Origin: Dehalobacterium sp040766325
Lineage (GTDB): Bacteria > Bacillota > Dehalobacteriia > Dehalobacteriales > Dehalobacteriaceae
Reading direction: 5' to 3'
DNA: 64,000 nucleotides
Assembly (NCBI GenBank): GCA_040766325.1
Contig: JAXGQR010000006.1
Coordinates: 62,001-126,000, forward strand
Positions within the stretch are counted from its first letter, which is position 1. The number at the start of each line of letters is the position of its first letter. A program made the position numbers and the translations under genes. Of this stretch, positions 1 to 8,314 are shown one piece after another. Below the pieces are notes generated by a model. It had not been told where the DNA came from. It did no database searches and was given only the letters and a program-made list of their open reading frames with translations.

Positions 1-53
1 AGAAATCTTACACCATTATTATCAGGGCATTACCTTGGATAAAATATATTAAA

Positions 54-82
54 TTGGCGAGATCCTCTTTTGCACGTATAAT
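54..82 (+). promoter_or_regulatory. Candidate promoter of the spoIIQ-like gene
   Basis: TTGGCG (54-59) and TATAAT (77-82) are separated by 17 bp, a SigA-like layout. In Bacillus spoIIQ is read by SigF, so this match may be only part of the control or a chance hit. Confidence 0.35.
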
Positions 83-103
83 TTAACCAATAAATGGTTA
101 AAT
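81..103 (+). promoter_or_regulatory. Dyad (ATTTAACCA / TGGTTAAAT) before the spoIIQ-like gene
   Basis: Nine-base perfect arms (81-89 and 95-103) flank a 5-nt loop just downstream of the -10 match and before the GGAGAGGTGA ribosome site. It could be an operator or an mRNA hairpin; nothing in the sequence decides between them. Confidence 0.4.
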
Positions 104-125
104 AGTGGAGGAGAGGTGATTTTTT

Positions 126-824
126 ATGTTTGATATGAAAAAAATAAAGATAAAAACTGTCATCACTGGGATTGCCCTTGGGATCTTTGTGATTTTGTCC
201 CTGGGGGGAATTTTCTATGAGGCTACCTATCAGGAAAATCAGGAGGATCAAGATAATAATGAAACAAGCGTAAACATAGTAGAAAAATCTTTAGAAAAGA
301 ATCAGATTATCCTGGATCCTCATCGGGAGAAAGAGACAATACCTGCCTTAGCACTGGAAGAAAAGGTTCCCGAGATAAAACCCTCCGCTGGAAAAGAGCA
401 TGAGGAAGAGCAGACCCAGGCATGGTCGGATATGTTAATGGATTGGCCGGGTCCGGGAGAGGTTATCGGGGAATACGGCTTTGGCTATGCGGAAACTTTT
501 CAAGATTATCGATTTCATAGTGGTATTGATATCGCCCTGCCCCATGGATCTGAGGTGCAGGCAGCTTTGCCGGGTACCGTAGAGAGGATTTCAGAAAATC
601 CCTGGTGGGGTTATGAACTAGTGATCCGGCATGGACCGGATTTGAAAACGATCTACAAAGGGATAAAGCCCATAAAAGATGAAGCCGGTTACCAAGTGGC
701 AAGGGGTGAGATAATTGGGTTGGTCTTGCCCCAGATTAAATATGAAGGGACCATGCAACCTCATGTGCATTTTGAAATTCATCAGTCCGGGGCCGCAATA
801 GATCCCAGGGAAAAACTAAAATAA
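126..824 (+). CDS. spoIIQ: SpoIIQ-like M23 (LytM) peptidase-domain protein
   Basis: Membrane-anchored LytM/M23 protein of 232 aa. One N-terminal membrane segment (about residues 10-30) is followed by a charged linker and an M23 domain from about residue 105. Zinc-ligand motifs are present: HSGID (H131, D135) and HVHFE (H213, H215). The block that normally reads YAHL or YGHL reads YKGI at 177-180, so the usual catalytic His is Gly179 and hydrolysis is doubtful. In Bacillus and Clostridium, SpoIIQ is the forespore half of the SpoIIQ-SpoIIIAH channel spanning the engulfment septum. The assignment rests on fold, topology and the neighbouring spoIIID and mbl. The ATG at 126 follows GGAGAGGTGA; ATG 135 is an in-frame alternative. 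Another membrane-bound M23 protein cannot be excluded. Confidence 0.7.
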   Translation: MFDMKKIKIKTVITGIALGIFVILSLGGIFYEATYQENQEDQDNNETSVNIVEKSLEKNQIILDPHREKETIPALALEEKVPEIKPSAGKEHEEEQTQAWSDMLMDWPGPGEVIGEYGFGYAETFQDYRFHSGIDIALPHGSEVQAALPGTVERISENPWWGYELVIRHGPDLKTIYKGIKPIKDEAGYQVARGEIIGLVLPQIKYEGTMQPHVHFEIHQSGAAIDPREKLK

Positions 825-861
825 AATTAAGAAGAAGCATATTCGCTTTAACTTAGAGGTA

Positions 862-901
862 AAGAACTAAGAAGCCTGACGGCTTTTTGGTTCTTTTTTT
901 G
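862..901 (+). terminator. Intrinsic terminator after the spoIIQ-like gene
   Basis: An imperfect hairpin built on AGAAC/GTTCT and AGCC/GGCT is followed by a run of seven or more T. Confidence 0.75.
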
Positions 902-949
902 TCTTATCGCCAATATATATTTAAAAAAGACGGTAGGGGAGGCTAGTTT

Positions 950-1225
950 ATGCAGGACTACATTCAAAAGCGGGTGCTGGAAATTAGCCAATATATTTTA
1001 GAGTCATCAGCGACGGTGAGGCAAACTGCGTCTGTATTCGGTGTCAGTAAAAGTACCGTTCACAAAGATGTGACTGAGCGGTTACCTTTAATAAACGAAA
1101 TGATCGCAGCTCGCGTCAGGGAAATTTTGGATACCAATAAAGCAGAACGGCATCTACGGGGAGGTGAAGCAACAAAAAAAAAATACAGCTCGAGAAAAAA
1201 ACAAAATAATAAAGAAAAGAAATAA
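950..1225 (+). CDS. spoIIID: Sporulation transcription factor SpoIIID
   Basis: DNA-binding regulator of 91 aa, close to the usual size (93 aa in B. subtilis). A helix-turn-helix is clear at about residues 23-45 (TVRQTASVFGVSKSTVHKDV), and the C-terminus is strongly basic, as in known SpoIIID, which uses an HTH plus a C-terminal basic helix. In the mother cell SpoIIID modulates SigE genes and prepares SigK. The start follows TAGGGGAGG with good spacing. Adjacency to an mreB/mbl gene matches the spoIIID-mbl order of B. subtilis. A terminator separates it from the spoIIQ-like gene, so it has its own promoter, which I could not place. Confidence 0.95.
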   Translation: MQDYIQKRVLEISQYILESSATVRQTASVFGVSKSTVHKDVTERLPLINEMIAARVREILDTNKAERHLRGGEATKKKYSSRKKQNNKEKK

Positions 1226-1264
1226 ACCAAAAATAGAGGATTTTCTTTGTAAAAAAAGAATATT

Positions 1265-1294
1265 TTGCACAAACTGCACTCTTTGGTTTATAAT
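1265..1294 (+). promoter_or_regulatory. Candidate SigA promoter for mbl
   Basis: TTGCAC (1265-1270) and TATAAT (1289-1294) with an 18-bp spacer lie between spoIIID and mbl. Confidence 0.5.
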
Positions 1295-1328
1295 AGTAAT
1301 GTTCAGATAAGATGATAATGGTTAAAAT

Positions 1329-1350
1329 CGAAGGCGTGGCCTTCGTTTTT
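1329..1350 (+). terminator. Hairpin with T-run between spoIIID and mbl
   Basis: A perfect 7-bp stem (CGAAGGC/GCCTTCG), a 3-nt loop and TTTTT. It lies downstream of the candidate mbl promoter, so it may both end spoIIID transcripts and attenuate mbl. Confidence 0.65.
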
Positions 1351-1401
1351 GCATGAATAAAATGGGACAAGCTAAGAAATGGCATGAAAGGAAGAAAAAA
1401 C

Positions 1402-2433
1402 ATGTTTAGTCGTTTTAATTTTGGAAATGATTTGGGAATTGATTTAGGGACGGCAACCATTTTAGTATATGTGAAGGGTCGGGGCATTGTCATGAACGAA
1501 CCTTCGGTAGTAGCTATGGATAGAGAATCGGGCCATATTTTTGCCGTGGGCGAAGAAGCAAGACGCATGTTAGGCCGCACGCCGGGGAATATTGTCGCCG
1601 TGCGGCCTCTCAGGGAGGGCGTTATTGCCGATTATGATACGACAGAAAAAATGCTCAGGTATTTTATCACTAAAGCCTGCGGCAGAAAATGGCTTTTTAA
1701 ACCTCGGGTGATGATCTGTATCCCTTCAGGAGTAACGGGAGTTGAAGAAAGGGCCGTACGGCAGGCCGCCATTTCTGCCGGAGCCCGGCAAGCCTATTTG
1801 ATCGAAGAGCCATTGGCGGCAGCTTTAGGTGCCGGCTTGGATATTTCTGAAGCGAGCGGGAACATGATTATTGATATTGGCGGCGGGACCACGGATATTG
1901 CCGTTCTTTCTTTAGGCGGCATTGTCTGCAGCCAATCCCTGCGCGTTGGTGGCGATAGATTTGATGAGGCCATTGTGCGTTTTATTCGCCGGGAGCATAA
2001 TCTGATGATTGGCGAACGCACGGCGGAAGAATTGAAAATAGGTGTCGGCACAGCCTATCCTCAAGGTCTCCAGGAAAATAAAATCATGGAGGTACGCGGG
2101 CGGGATTTAATCTCCGGTCTACCGAAAACGATTGTGATTTCTTCCCGGGAAAGTTATGAAGCCATTGCCGAAACCATAGACGCGGTGGTAATGGCAGTGA
2201 AAGAAGTGCTGGAAAAAACACCTCCGGAATTATCAGCCGATATCATTAATAAGGGCATTGTCATGACTGGTGGAGGAGCCTTGCTGGATGGTTTGGATGT
2301 ATTGCTTGCCCGGGAAACAGGGCTGCCCGTATATGTCGCTGATGATCCTGTTTCTTGTGTGGCTACCGGTACAGGGAAAGCTTTATCACAGTTGCATGTA
2401 CTGCAAAAAACAGGAAGCTTTAAAAAAGAATAA
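1402..2433 (+). CDS. mbl: Rod-shape determining protein, MreB/Mbl family
   Basis: Actin-like cytoskeletal ATPase of 343 aa, a normal MreB/Mbl length. Nucleotide-binding motifs are visible: GIDLGTATILVYVKGRG near the N-terminus (phosphate 1), IDIGGGTTDIAVLSLGG near the middle (phosphate 2) and TGGGALLDGL (adenosine) near the C-terminus. It forms membrane-associated filaments that guide side-wall peptidoglycan synthesis. I chose ATG 1402 because GAAAGGAAG sits 7 bp upstream; an in-frame ATG at 1384 would put that ribosome site inside the gene. The spoIIID neighbour favours the Mbl name over MreB. No mreC or mreD follows, consistent with a stand-alone paralogue. Confidence 0.93.
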   Translation: MFSRFNFGNDLGIDLGTATILVYVKGRGIVMNEPSVVAMDRESGHIFAVGEEARRMLGRTPGNIVAVRPLREGVIADYDTTEKMLRYFITKACGRKWLFKPRVMICIPSGVTGVEERAVRQAAISAGARQAYLIEEPLAAALGAGLDISEASGNMIIDIGGGTTDIAVLSLGGIVCSQSLRVGGDRFDEAIVRFIRREHNLMIGERTAEELKIGVGTAYPQGLQENKIMEVRGRDLISGLPKTIVISSRESYEAIAETIDAVVMAVKEVLEKTPPELSADIINKGIVMTGGGALLDGLDVLLARETGLPVYVADDPVSCVATGTGKALSQLHVLQKTGSFKKE

Positions 2434-2472
2434 AGAAATAAAAAAGCAAGATGTGCACAAAAAAACCCGACT

Positions 2473-2511
2473 AAAAGGACTCTCTCCCTTGAGAGGAGGC
2501 GTCCTTTTTAT
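2473..2511 (+). terminator. Intrinsic terminator after mbl
   Basis: AAAGGAC ... GTCCTTT stem with an inner TCTC/GAGA pairing, followed by a T-rich tail. Confidence 0.75.
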
Positions 2512-2623
2512 TATTTCCTCCAACATAATTTTTTCGACAAAATAACAGGATTATTCTTTTATGTGTAGAATTTATGATAGATGTGACTAAATTTCAGGGC
2601 TGTGTTTGACAAGGAGCATGCAT

Positions 2624-3232
2624 ATGATCATTATCCGACGATTAATGTTTTTTTTCCTCGCCATGTTTTTACTAGGGTTTTATTTTGGACCTCGGGTGTC
2701 CGCCAACTTTTTTGCCCCCGGTTCATCAGAAGATCCTTTGGTGACAAAGGGGTGGGTAGATCAATATGCCGCAAGGGAGTTTTCTCCTCTTGAGAAGCGC
2801 ATCGCATCACTAAACTTAAAATTAGAAAGTTTAAGTGTACGGATCAACGAAATAAAAACCCCCCGTCCTGTAGTTGCATTAACGGTGGGCTCGGTTAAAG
2901 GCTTTGTTGATCAGGTGGAACATACTTTAGAGGCGGCGCCTTTTATCATCTCAGGGCGTATTCTTTTGCCCCTGCGTTTTGTTGGGGAAGCATATGGCGT
3001 TGATTTTACCTGGGATAATAAGACCAAAAACGTTGTCTATCAATCTCCGAAAGGAAAGGTGATCCTGACCATCGGTGCAAAAACCGCTCAAATTGGAGAA
3101 AACCGGCTGGAGTTGGATGTAGCGGGGCAGGTTGTTGCCGGAAGAACCTTTGTGCCCCTACGTTTTATCGGGGAATCTTTGGGAGCCCAGGTCACCTGGT
3201 ATGGGGCAACGAAACAAGCGATAATAAAATAA
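2624..3232 (+). CDS. Exported protein with copper-amine-oxidase-N (stalk) repeats
   Basis: Secreted or membrane-anchored protein of 202 aa. It has a hydrophobic N-terminal segment, then a short module beginning EDPLVTKGWVDQY with predicted coiled coil, then two copies of the copper amine oxidase N-terminal ('stalk') repeat with RILLPLRFVGEAYG and RTFVPLRFIGESLG. In Firmicutes this repeat is common in extracellular wall-associated proteins and does not imply oxidase activity. AAGGAG at 2611-2616 gives best spacing to ATG 2624; ATG 2618 and TTG 2606 are in-frame alternatives. It precedes an LCP ligase and a TagA homologue on the same strand, suggesting an envelope role. Specific function unknown. 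Confidence 0.8.
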   Translation: MIIIRRLMFFFLAMFLLGFYFGPRVSANFFAPGSSEDPLVTKGWVDQYAAREFSPLEKRIASLNLKLESLSVRINEIKTPRPVVALTVGSVKGFVDQVEHTLEAAPFIISGRILLPLRFVGEAYGVDFTWDNKTKNVVYQSPKGKVILTIGAKTAQIGENRLELDVAGQVVAGRTFVPLRFIGESLGAQVTWYGATKQAIIK

Positions 3233-3259
3233 GACAAAATACATTTCGAGGAAGGACAG

Positions 3260-4300
3260 ATGGGGAGGCTACAAGTGGAAAAGTTAGATCAAGAAATTTG
3301 GGGTAGCGATGAGACATATAAAATTTATGAACCTTCAAAAACTGCGGAGAAAAATGTCAAGTTTTTTTTAGCAATGCTCTTCTGTATGGCATTTTTTCTC
3401 TGGAGCGGTTTCCAATTATCATATCTGTATCCATTAGAGATTACGGAAGCACGAGTCGAAACACCTGGGGGGGAAGAATCCCCTCCGGCAATTGCACCTG
3501 AAGAAGAAACTAAAGGGAAAGAAATTGTTTTAGTGGTAGGAGGAGACCGGCGTCAAAATGAGGTGGGCCGTACCGATACAATTATCTTGGCCTTTCTGGA
3601 TCGGGAAGAGAAAACGGTCGGCTTGTTAAGTATCCCCCGAGATACCTATGTCAATATTGTCGGCAAAAACTTAAAAACGAAAATTAATCATGCCTATGCT
3701 TATGGGGGCATTGAAATGACCAAAGACACCGTGGAGGAATTTTTAGATATCGAAATAGATCACTACGTGGATATGGATTTTAAGGGCTTTGTCAATCTCA
3801 TTGACGCTTTAGGCGGCATAGAAATAGATGTAGAAAAGAGAATGTATTATCCGGCAGAAAACATTAACCTGAAAAAAGGCGAACAAAAATTAGACGGAGA
3901 ACAAGCCTTGGCCTATGTACGGTTTCGCAGTGATGCCATGGGTGATATTGGCCGCGTGGAAAGACAGCTTAAGTTTATTTCTGTGTTAGCGGATCGTATG
4001 ACCAGTATCAGCACCCTGTGGAAGATTCCCCAATTGGTTGGTGTTTTCCAAGACAATGTGGAAACTGATTTCACCCTGCGCGAAATGCTCTCTTTAGCCA
4101 ATACTTATAAAAGTTTTGATACGACCCGGTTAAAAACTAGCATGTTACCGGGTGAAGGTGAATATATTAATGGTATCAGCTACTTCATTCATTATCCCAA
4201 TGGGACTAGGCAGTTGGTAGACAAGCTTCAATCAGGTGCAATATTCAGCGAAAACGAAAGTGAAGATGAACAGGAAGAAACACAAAAGGGGCTGGAATAA
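3260..4300 (+). CDS. LCP (LytR-CpsA-Psr) family wall polymer ligase
   Basis: Type II membrane protein of 346 aa: a cytoplasmic N-terminus of about 30 residues, one membrane helix (about 32-55) and an extracellular LCP domain. Hallmarks are GRTDTIILAF, LLSIPRDTYV with the conserved Arg, NHAYAYGG and the late EQALAYVRFR. LCP enzymes move teichoic acid or other undecaprenyl-linked polymers onto peptidoglycan. Its stop overlaps the ATG of the TagA-type gene (TAATG at 4298), so the two are translationally coupled, which supports a job in attaching a secondary wall polymer. Which polymer is not shown by sequence. Confidence 0.92.
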   Translation: MGRLQVEKLDQEIWGSDETYKIYEPSKTAEKNVKFFLAMLFCMAFFLWSGFQLSYLYPLEITEARVETPGGEESPPAIAPEEETKGKEIVLVVGGDRRQNEVGRTDTIILAFLDREEKTVGLLSIPRDTYVNIVGKNLKTKINHAYAYGGIEMTKDTVEEFLDIEIDHYVDMDFKGFVNLIDALGGIEIDVEKRMYYPAENINLKKGEQKLDGEQALAYVRFRSDAMGDIGRVERQLKFISVLADRMTSISTLWKIPQLVGVFQDNVETDFTLREMLSLANTYKSFDTTRLKTSMLPGEGEYINGISYFIHYPNGTRQLVDKLQSGAIFSENESEDEQEETQKGLE

Positions 4301-5067
4301 TGGCTTCATTGGAGATACTGGGCGTCCGCGTGGATAAGGTGGATATGATGGAAGCCCTGTGCCTTGTGGACTCATACATTCAATCAGGGAACTTTCACCA
4401 TGTGATCACCTTGAATGCAGAGATCATTTATCAGGCACAATTTAACGAAGATCTGAAGGAACTAATTAACGGAGCAAATCTAGTCACCCCTGATGGGGCC
4501 GGTATTGTATGGGCTGCCGGGTATCTGGGGGAGCCGGTGAAAGAACGGGTCACCGGCATTGATTTAATGTTGGAGATATGTAAACAAGCCCATCATAACG
4601 GTTGGCGCATCTTTTTATTAGGTGGAGCGCCTGGGGTGGCAGAGGAAGCGTCCCAAGCCTTAAGGGAAAAACACCCTAATATTAACATAGTCGGCACCCA
4701 TCATGGCTATTTTAAAGAAAAAGAAGAAGAAGCGGTCTTGGCTCAGATCAGACAAGCAGAGCCTGATCTGATTTTTGTTGCCTTAGGGGCTCCCCACCAG
4801 GAATTTTGGATTCGGGCTCATCGGGAACAGTTGCCGGTGAAGATTGCCATAGGGGTCGGGGGGAGTTTTGATGTGGTCTCCGGCCGGGTAAAAAGAGCTC
4901 CCCTATGGATGCAAAAAATGAAATTGGAATGGCTGGCCCGCTTGATTAAGGAGCCATGGCGCTTTAAGAGAATGCTTTCTTTGCCCAAATTTGTGCTGTT
5001 GGTGATGAAATCCAAGAGTGAGCTGGAAATAAAGAAAAAATCGGAAAAGAAAAAGAAATTACCCTAA
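4300..5067 (+). CDS. tagA: WecG/TagA/CpsF family glycosyltransferase
   Basis: GT26-family enzyme of 255 aa, the usual length. In the TagA branch it adds ManNAc to undecaprenyl-PP-GlcNAc, the second step of the wall teichoic acid linkage unit, at the cytoplasmic membrane. Signature blocks are TPDGAGIVWA (with the conserved Thr and Asp), FLLGGAPGVAEEA, FVALGAPHQEFWI and GVGGSFDVVSGRVKRAP. The C-terminus is very basic (KKKSEKKKKLP), suiting membrane association. It is coupled to the LCP ligase by a one-base overlap. A tagO homologue at 25852 supplies the expected preceding step. The exact sugar donor is inferred. Confidence 0.9.
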   Translation: MASLEILGVRVDKVDMMEALCLVDSYIQSGNFHHVITLNAEIIYQAQFNEDLKELINGANLVTPDGAGIVWAAGYLGEPVKERVTGIDLMLEICKQAHHNGWRIFLLGGAPGVAEEASQALREKHPNINIVGTHHGYFKEKEEEAVLAQIRQAEPDLIFVALGAPHQEFWIRAHREQLPVKIAIGVGGSFDVVSGRVKRAPLWMQKMKLEWLARLIKEPWRFKRMLSLPKFVLLVMKSKSELEIKKKSEKKKKLP

Positions 5068-5076
5068 AGATTTAGA

Positions 5077-5099
5077 GCAACCGTAAAGGTTGTTTTTTT
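5077..5099 (+). terminator. Intrinsic terminator after tagA
   Basis: CAACC/GGTTG stem, 5-nt loop and seven T. Confidence 0.75.
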
Positions 5100-5186
5100 A
5101 ACGGACAGCTTTTAACCTATAGGTTCGAAATAATGTGGGAAGGTATTTCTTTATTACTCTAAAGCAGCCCCATGGAAAATTCGTCC

Positions 5187-5215
5187 TTGTAACATTATTC
5201 TTTTCCCGATATAAT
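5187..5215 (+). promoter_or_regulatory. Candidate strong promoter of the S-layer gene
   Basis: TTGTAA (5187-5192) and a perfect TATAAT (5210-5215) with a 17-bp spacer. This implies an AT-rich 5' leader of about 300 nt before the TTG start at 5530, as is common for abundant S-layer transcripts. The rest of 5068-5529 holds no other gene I can support. Confidence 0.6.
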
Positions 5216-5529
5216 AAAATAAGTTTTCATTCACAATAATAAGATAAAAAATTACCCTGAGCATCACTATCATCAAGGGTTAGCCGGAGCAAAAATAAAA
5301 AAACAAAAATATTTTAAAAAAAGTTGCAAGAAAAGATGAACTACCATTGTATATAGTTATAGTAAGGTAAAATACCTTATGAAGACAAATGGTTACCAAG
5401 TTTCTAAAGGGGCTAGCCTTTAGACGTTTAGAAAATTTTAATGAAGGGAGTGGTTACAGAAACAACTGGATAGTAAGCTTTTGTTTTTGCAGTAAGGAGA
5501 AACCAAAAAAGAAAAAGGGGGATTTACAC

Positions 5530-8106
5530 TTGAATAAGAAGTTACTAACAGTTTTGCTTGTGTTTGCAATGCTGCTTAGCTTCGGAACTGCATCCTTCGC
5601 AGCATCCTTCAGCGATACCGCTGATCTAAGCAAAGACACACAAGCAAGTATTGCCAAATTAGTTGCACTGAAAATAATTGATGGTTATCCCGATGGCACA
5701 TTTAAACCTGCCAATAACATAACCAGAGCCGAATTTGCTAAAATTGCCTGCATCGCAGGGGGCATGGGCGCCAGCGCCGATATGCTTCAAGGAACCGCCT
5801 CCGGTTTCAGCGATGTTGCTGCTAGCCAATGGTATACCGGTTATATTAACTTAGCAAGTTCCCAGAACTGGGTTAAAGGTTATCCGGATGGCACCTTCCG
5901 TCCTAACAACCAAATTACTTATGCTGAAGTAATCACCGTTTTAGTCCGCATCCTGGGCTATAATGACAACCTGCCTGGTCCCTGGCCGGTAGATTACATC
6001 GCCAAAGCCGGTGCTTTAGGCATTACCAGTAACGTATCCTTTAATGCTAATGCACCTGCCACTCGTGCCGATGTAGCTGTTATGGCTGACGAAACCCTGG
6101 ATTCCACCATTGTGAAATGGGATAATGATACCCAGGATTTTGAAGAACAAGAAAACCGCAGAGGCGATGAAATTACCCTGCTTGACAAAGCCTTTGATAC
6201 CGCTGTAAACAGTGACTATCTGGTTACCGATGCTGAGAATGATCGCGGTACCTGGAGCATCAAGGTAGAAGGTACCGACGAAGATGAAGACGATTTAAAT
6301 GGTTGGGTAGACCTGAATGAAAACTGGATGGCTTCCGACGCTTCCTTGCCGAACGGCTTAGTTAACAAAATCGTTGACATTCTTTACAACAGTGATGATG
6401 AAGAAGTTCTTTACGTTGAAGTTCGCTCCACTCATGTAACTGCTGATGGTGATGATTGGGAGTATAACGAAAGCAAAGAAGAGTTCAAAATTGACGGCAC
6501 CAGATATGACAGAGCTGATTATTTTGTAGGCGATGAATATGCTGGCGATGACGAGTATGATGCTGACGGCTACTATCGTGCTTTTATCAATGAAGATAAA
6601 GAAGTTTATAAAGTTGCCAAAAGAAGTGACAAAACTCCTGGCATCGTTGAAGAATATGATGACGGCGAATTAACCTTGAAAGACCCGGGCAACTATGGCG
6701 ACAATGATGAAGCCGAAGACATTGACTTCGAAGATGACGACGTATTGATTGAAAAAGGCGGCGCTTTTGTTGAAGCCTCTGCCTTAGCAGAAAACGATGT
6801 CATTTATGTTACCGCTGACCTTTATGGTTATGACTACTACATCGAAGTTGCCGGATCCATTAATAAAACCGGTAAATTAAATTCTTATAAAGTAAGCGGC
6901 GACAATGTTACTTCTGTAAGAATTGACGGCACTTCCTATGATGTAGCAGACTATAATTTACTCTCTGATGATGAGGGTGAAGATTTTGACAAACAAATTA
7001 CCGAGAAAAACCTGGAAGATTTCGATGAAGAAACTATTACCTATTTCTTGAACAAAGCTAATCAGGTATGCATTATCATTACCGGTGAAGCTGGCGAAAG
7101 CAAAACCAGAATCTACGGCGTAATCACCGATCTGGGTTATCGTGTAACCAGAGATGGTAATCAAGTTAACTCCATCAAAGTGTTGAAGGCCGACGGTAAG
7201 GAAACCACCTATGATGTTGACACTGATGAAGTTGAGATTTATGGTGATGATCTTGACGTTGAAGAATTCATTAAATTCACTGTCAATGAAGACAATGATA
7301 TTGACGGCTTGACCGTATTGGCTCAATTAGATGGCGATGATGTTGTTGAACCATACATCTCCGATGACGACTACGTTGATGAGGATAACGCTGAGTATAT
7401 CGGTTCTATCACTGACGGTAACGATGATAACGGCAGAATCAGATTTAATGGCAAATGGCTCACCTTAAATGACAACACTGTGGTCTTTAATGCCGGTAGA
7501 TTCATTGTTGATGATCCTGAAGTAATCGACAATGATGACCTGGTTGATTGGGCAATGGATGCTGGAACTGTAGCAGCTTACGTTCAATACACTGGTACCA
7601 GAGTAGAGTACATCTACGTGAATGATGATGTTACCTCCTCTACCGCTGTTGATTATGCCTTAATTCTGAGCAACTACAGAAGATCTGGGGATAACTGGGT
7701 AGAAATCGATGTGAAGGGCGATAGCCAGAACTATGAAGTGAAAAATAATGTTCCTGTAGTAGACGCCATTTACGATTACTCCATCTCCAGCAACAAGTTC
7801 TCGGTAGATGCAGATGATCTAGTATTTGATCCTGAGAATATCGATGCAGAGTATAGCATCTATGAAGTACAAGATGTAGACAGAGCCGGCAATGCCATCA
7901 AGATGAATGATGAGTGGTTCTACGGTGATGAAGATACTATCATCTATGACTACACCGATTACTATGATGATGGCGACGATCCCTTCTATGTATCTGCAGT
8001 AAGAGGAATCAGCAAAGGTGACCTCGTGATCGCAATCATGGATGAAGAAGACGCTGATGTTGTTGATCTGTTCATCGTTGTAACCAATATCGATATCGAA
8101 CTTTAA
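5530..8106 (+). CDS. S-layer protein with N-terminal SLH domains and a very acidic C-terminal region
   Basis: Exported surface protein of 858 aa. It has a textbook signal peptide (MNKKLLTVLLVFAMLLSFG, then ASFAA), two clear SLH motifs (DGYPDGTFKPANNITRAEF and KGYPDGTFRPNNQITYAEV) and a weaker third near residues 150-190. The remaining 650 or so residues are packed with Asp and Glu and hold related units such as FKIDGTRYDRADY and VRIDGTSYDVADY. SLH domains bind pyruvylated secondary wall polymer; csaB at 22630 would make that ligand. The acidity suggests cation binding or a Ca-dependent lattice (inference). I start at TTG 5530: AAGGGGGA lies 8 bp upstream and the signal peptide begins there. 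A longer reading from ATG 5389 adds an unlikely 47-residue extension. Confidence 0.88.
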   Translation: MNKKLLTVLLVFAMLLSFGTASFAASFSDTADLSKDTQASIAKLVALKIIDGYPDGTFKPANNITRAEFAKIACIAGGMGASADMLQGTASGFSDVAASQWYTGYINLASSQNWVKGYPDGTFRPNNQITYAEVITVLVRILGYNDNLPGPWPVDYIAKAGALGITSNVSFNANAPATRADVAVMADETLDSTIVKWDNDTQDFEEQENRRGDEITLLDKAFDTAVNSDYLVTDAENDRGTWSIKVEGTDEDEDDLNGWVDLNENWMASDASLPNGLVNKIVDILYNSDDEEVLYVEVRSTHVTADGDDWEYNESKEEFKIDGTRYDRADYFVGDEYAGDDEYDADGYYRAFINEDKEVYKVAKRSDKTPGIVEEYDDGELTLKDPGNYGDNDEAEDIDFEDDDVLIEKGGAFVEASALAENDVIYVTADLYGYDYYIEVAGSINKTGKLNSYKVSGDNVTSVRIDGTSYDVADYNLLSDDEGEDFDKQITEKNLEDFDEETITYFLNKANQVCIIITGEAGESKTRIYGVITDLGYRVTRDGNQVNSIKVLKADGKETTYDVDTDEVEIYGDDLDVEEFIKFTVNEDNDIDGLTVLAQLDGDDVVEPYISDDDYVDEDNAEYIGSITDGNDDNGRIRFNGKWLTLNDNTVVFNAGRFIVDDPEVIDNDDLVDWAMDAGTVAAYVQYTGTRVEYIYVNDDVTSSTAVDYALILSNYRRSGDNWVEIDVKGDSQNYEVKNNVPVVDAIYDYSISSNKFSVDADDLVFDPENIDAEYSIYEVQDVDRAGNAIKMNDEWFYGDEDTIIYDYTDYYDDGDDPFYVSAVRGISKGDLVIAIMDEEDADVVDLFIVVTNIDIEL

Positions 8107-8169
8107 TTATAATAGACGAAGGGCACAACGATAAGTCATTCGCAAGTTCACTTGCAAAATGGTAAAATT

Positions 8170-8204
8170 AAAACCCTCATGCTTAACCGCATGGGGGTTT
8201 TTTT
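8170..8204 (+). terminator. Intrinsic terminator after the S-layer gene
   Basis: A long stem (AACCCTCATGC paired with GCATGGGGGTT) followed by seven T. Confidence 0.8.
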
Positions 8205-8224
8205 ATGGTGCGCCCCACGCCGCC

Positions 8225-8252
8225 GACACGCGGGGACAGTCCTTTTGTGTTC
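8225..8252 (+). repeat. Left inverted repeat (REP-like) of RAYT-1
   Basis: Core ACACGCGGGGACAGTCC; partner at 9116-9143. It lies about 20 bp beyond the S-layer terminator. Confidence 0.7.
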
Positions 8253-8314
8253 TCCTTCTTCTTTGTGTTGATGATTTGGACTTGCCTTGATATGATATTG
8301 TAAGGGGTGTGTAT

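Noticed and set aside
1116..1580. Minus-strand open frame of 154 codons over spoIIID and mbl
   Set aside because: It overlaps two certain genes and reads as Phe/Leu/Ser-rich antisense sequence.
6958..7326. Minus-strand open frame of 122 codons inside the S-layer gene
   Set aside because: It arises from the repetitive GAT/GAA codon content of the acidic S-layer gene; no start signal or motif.
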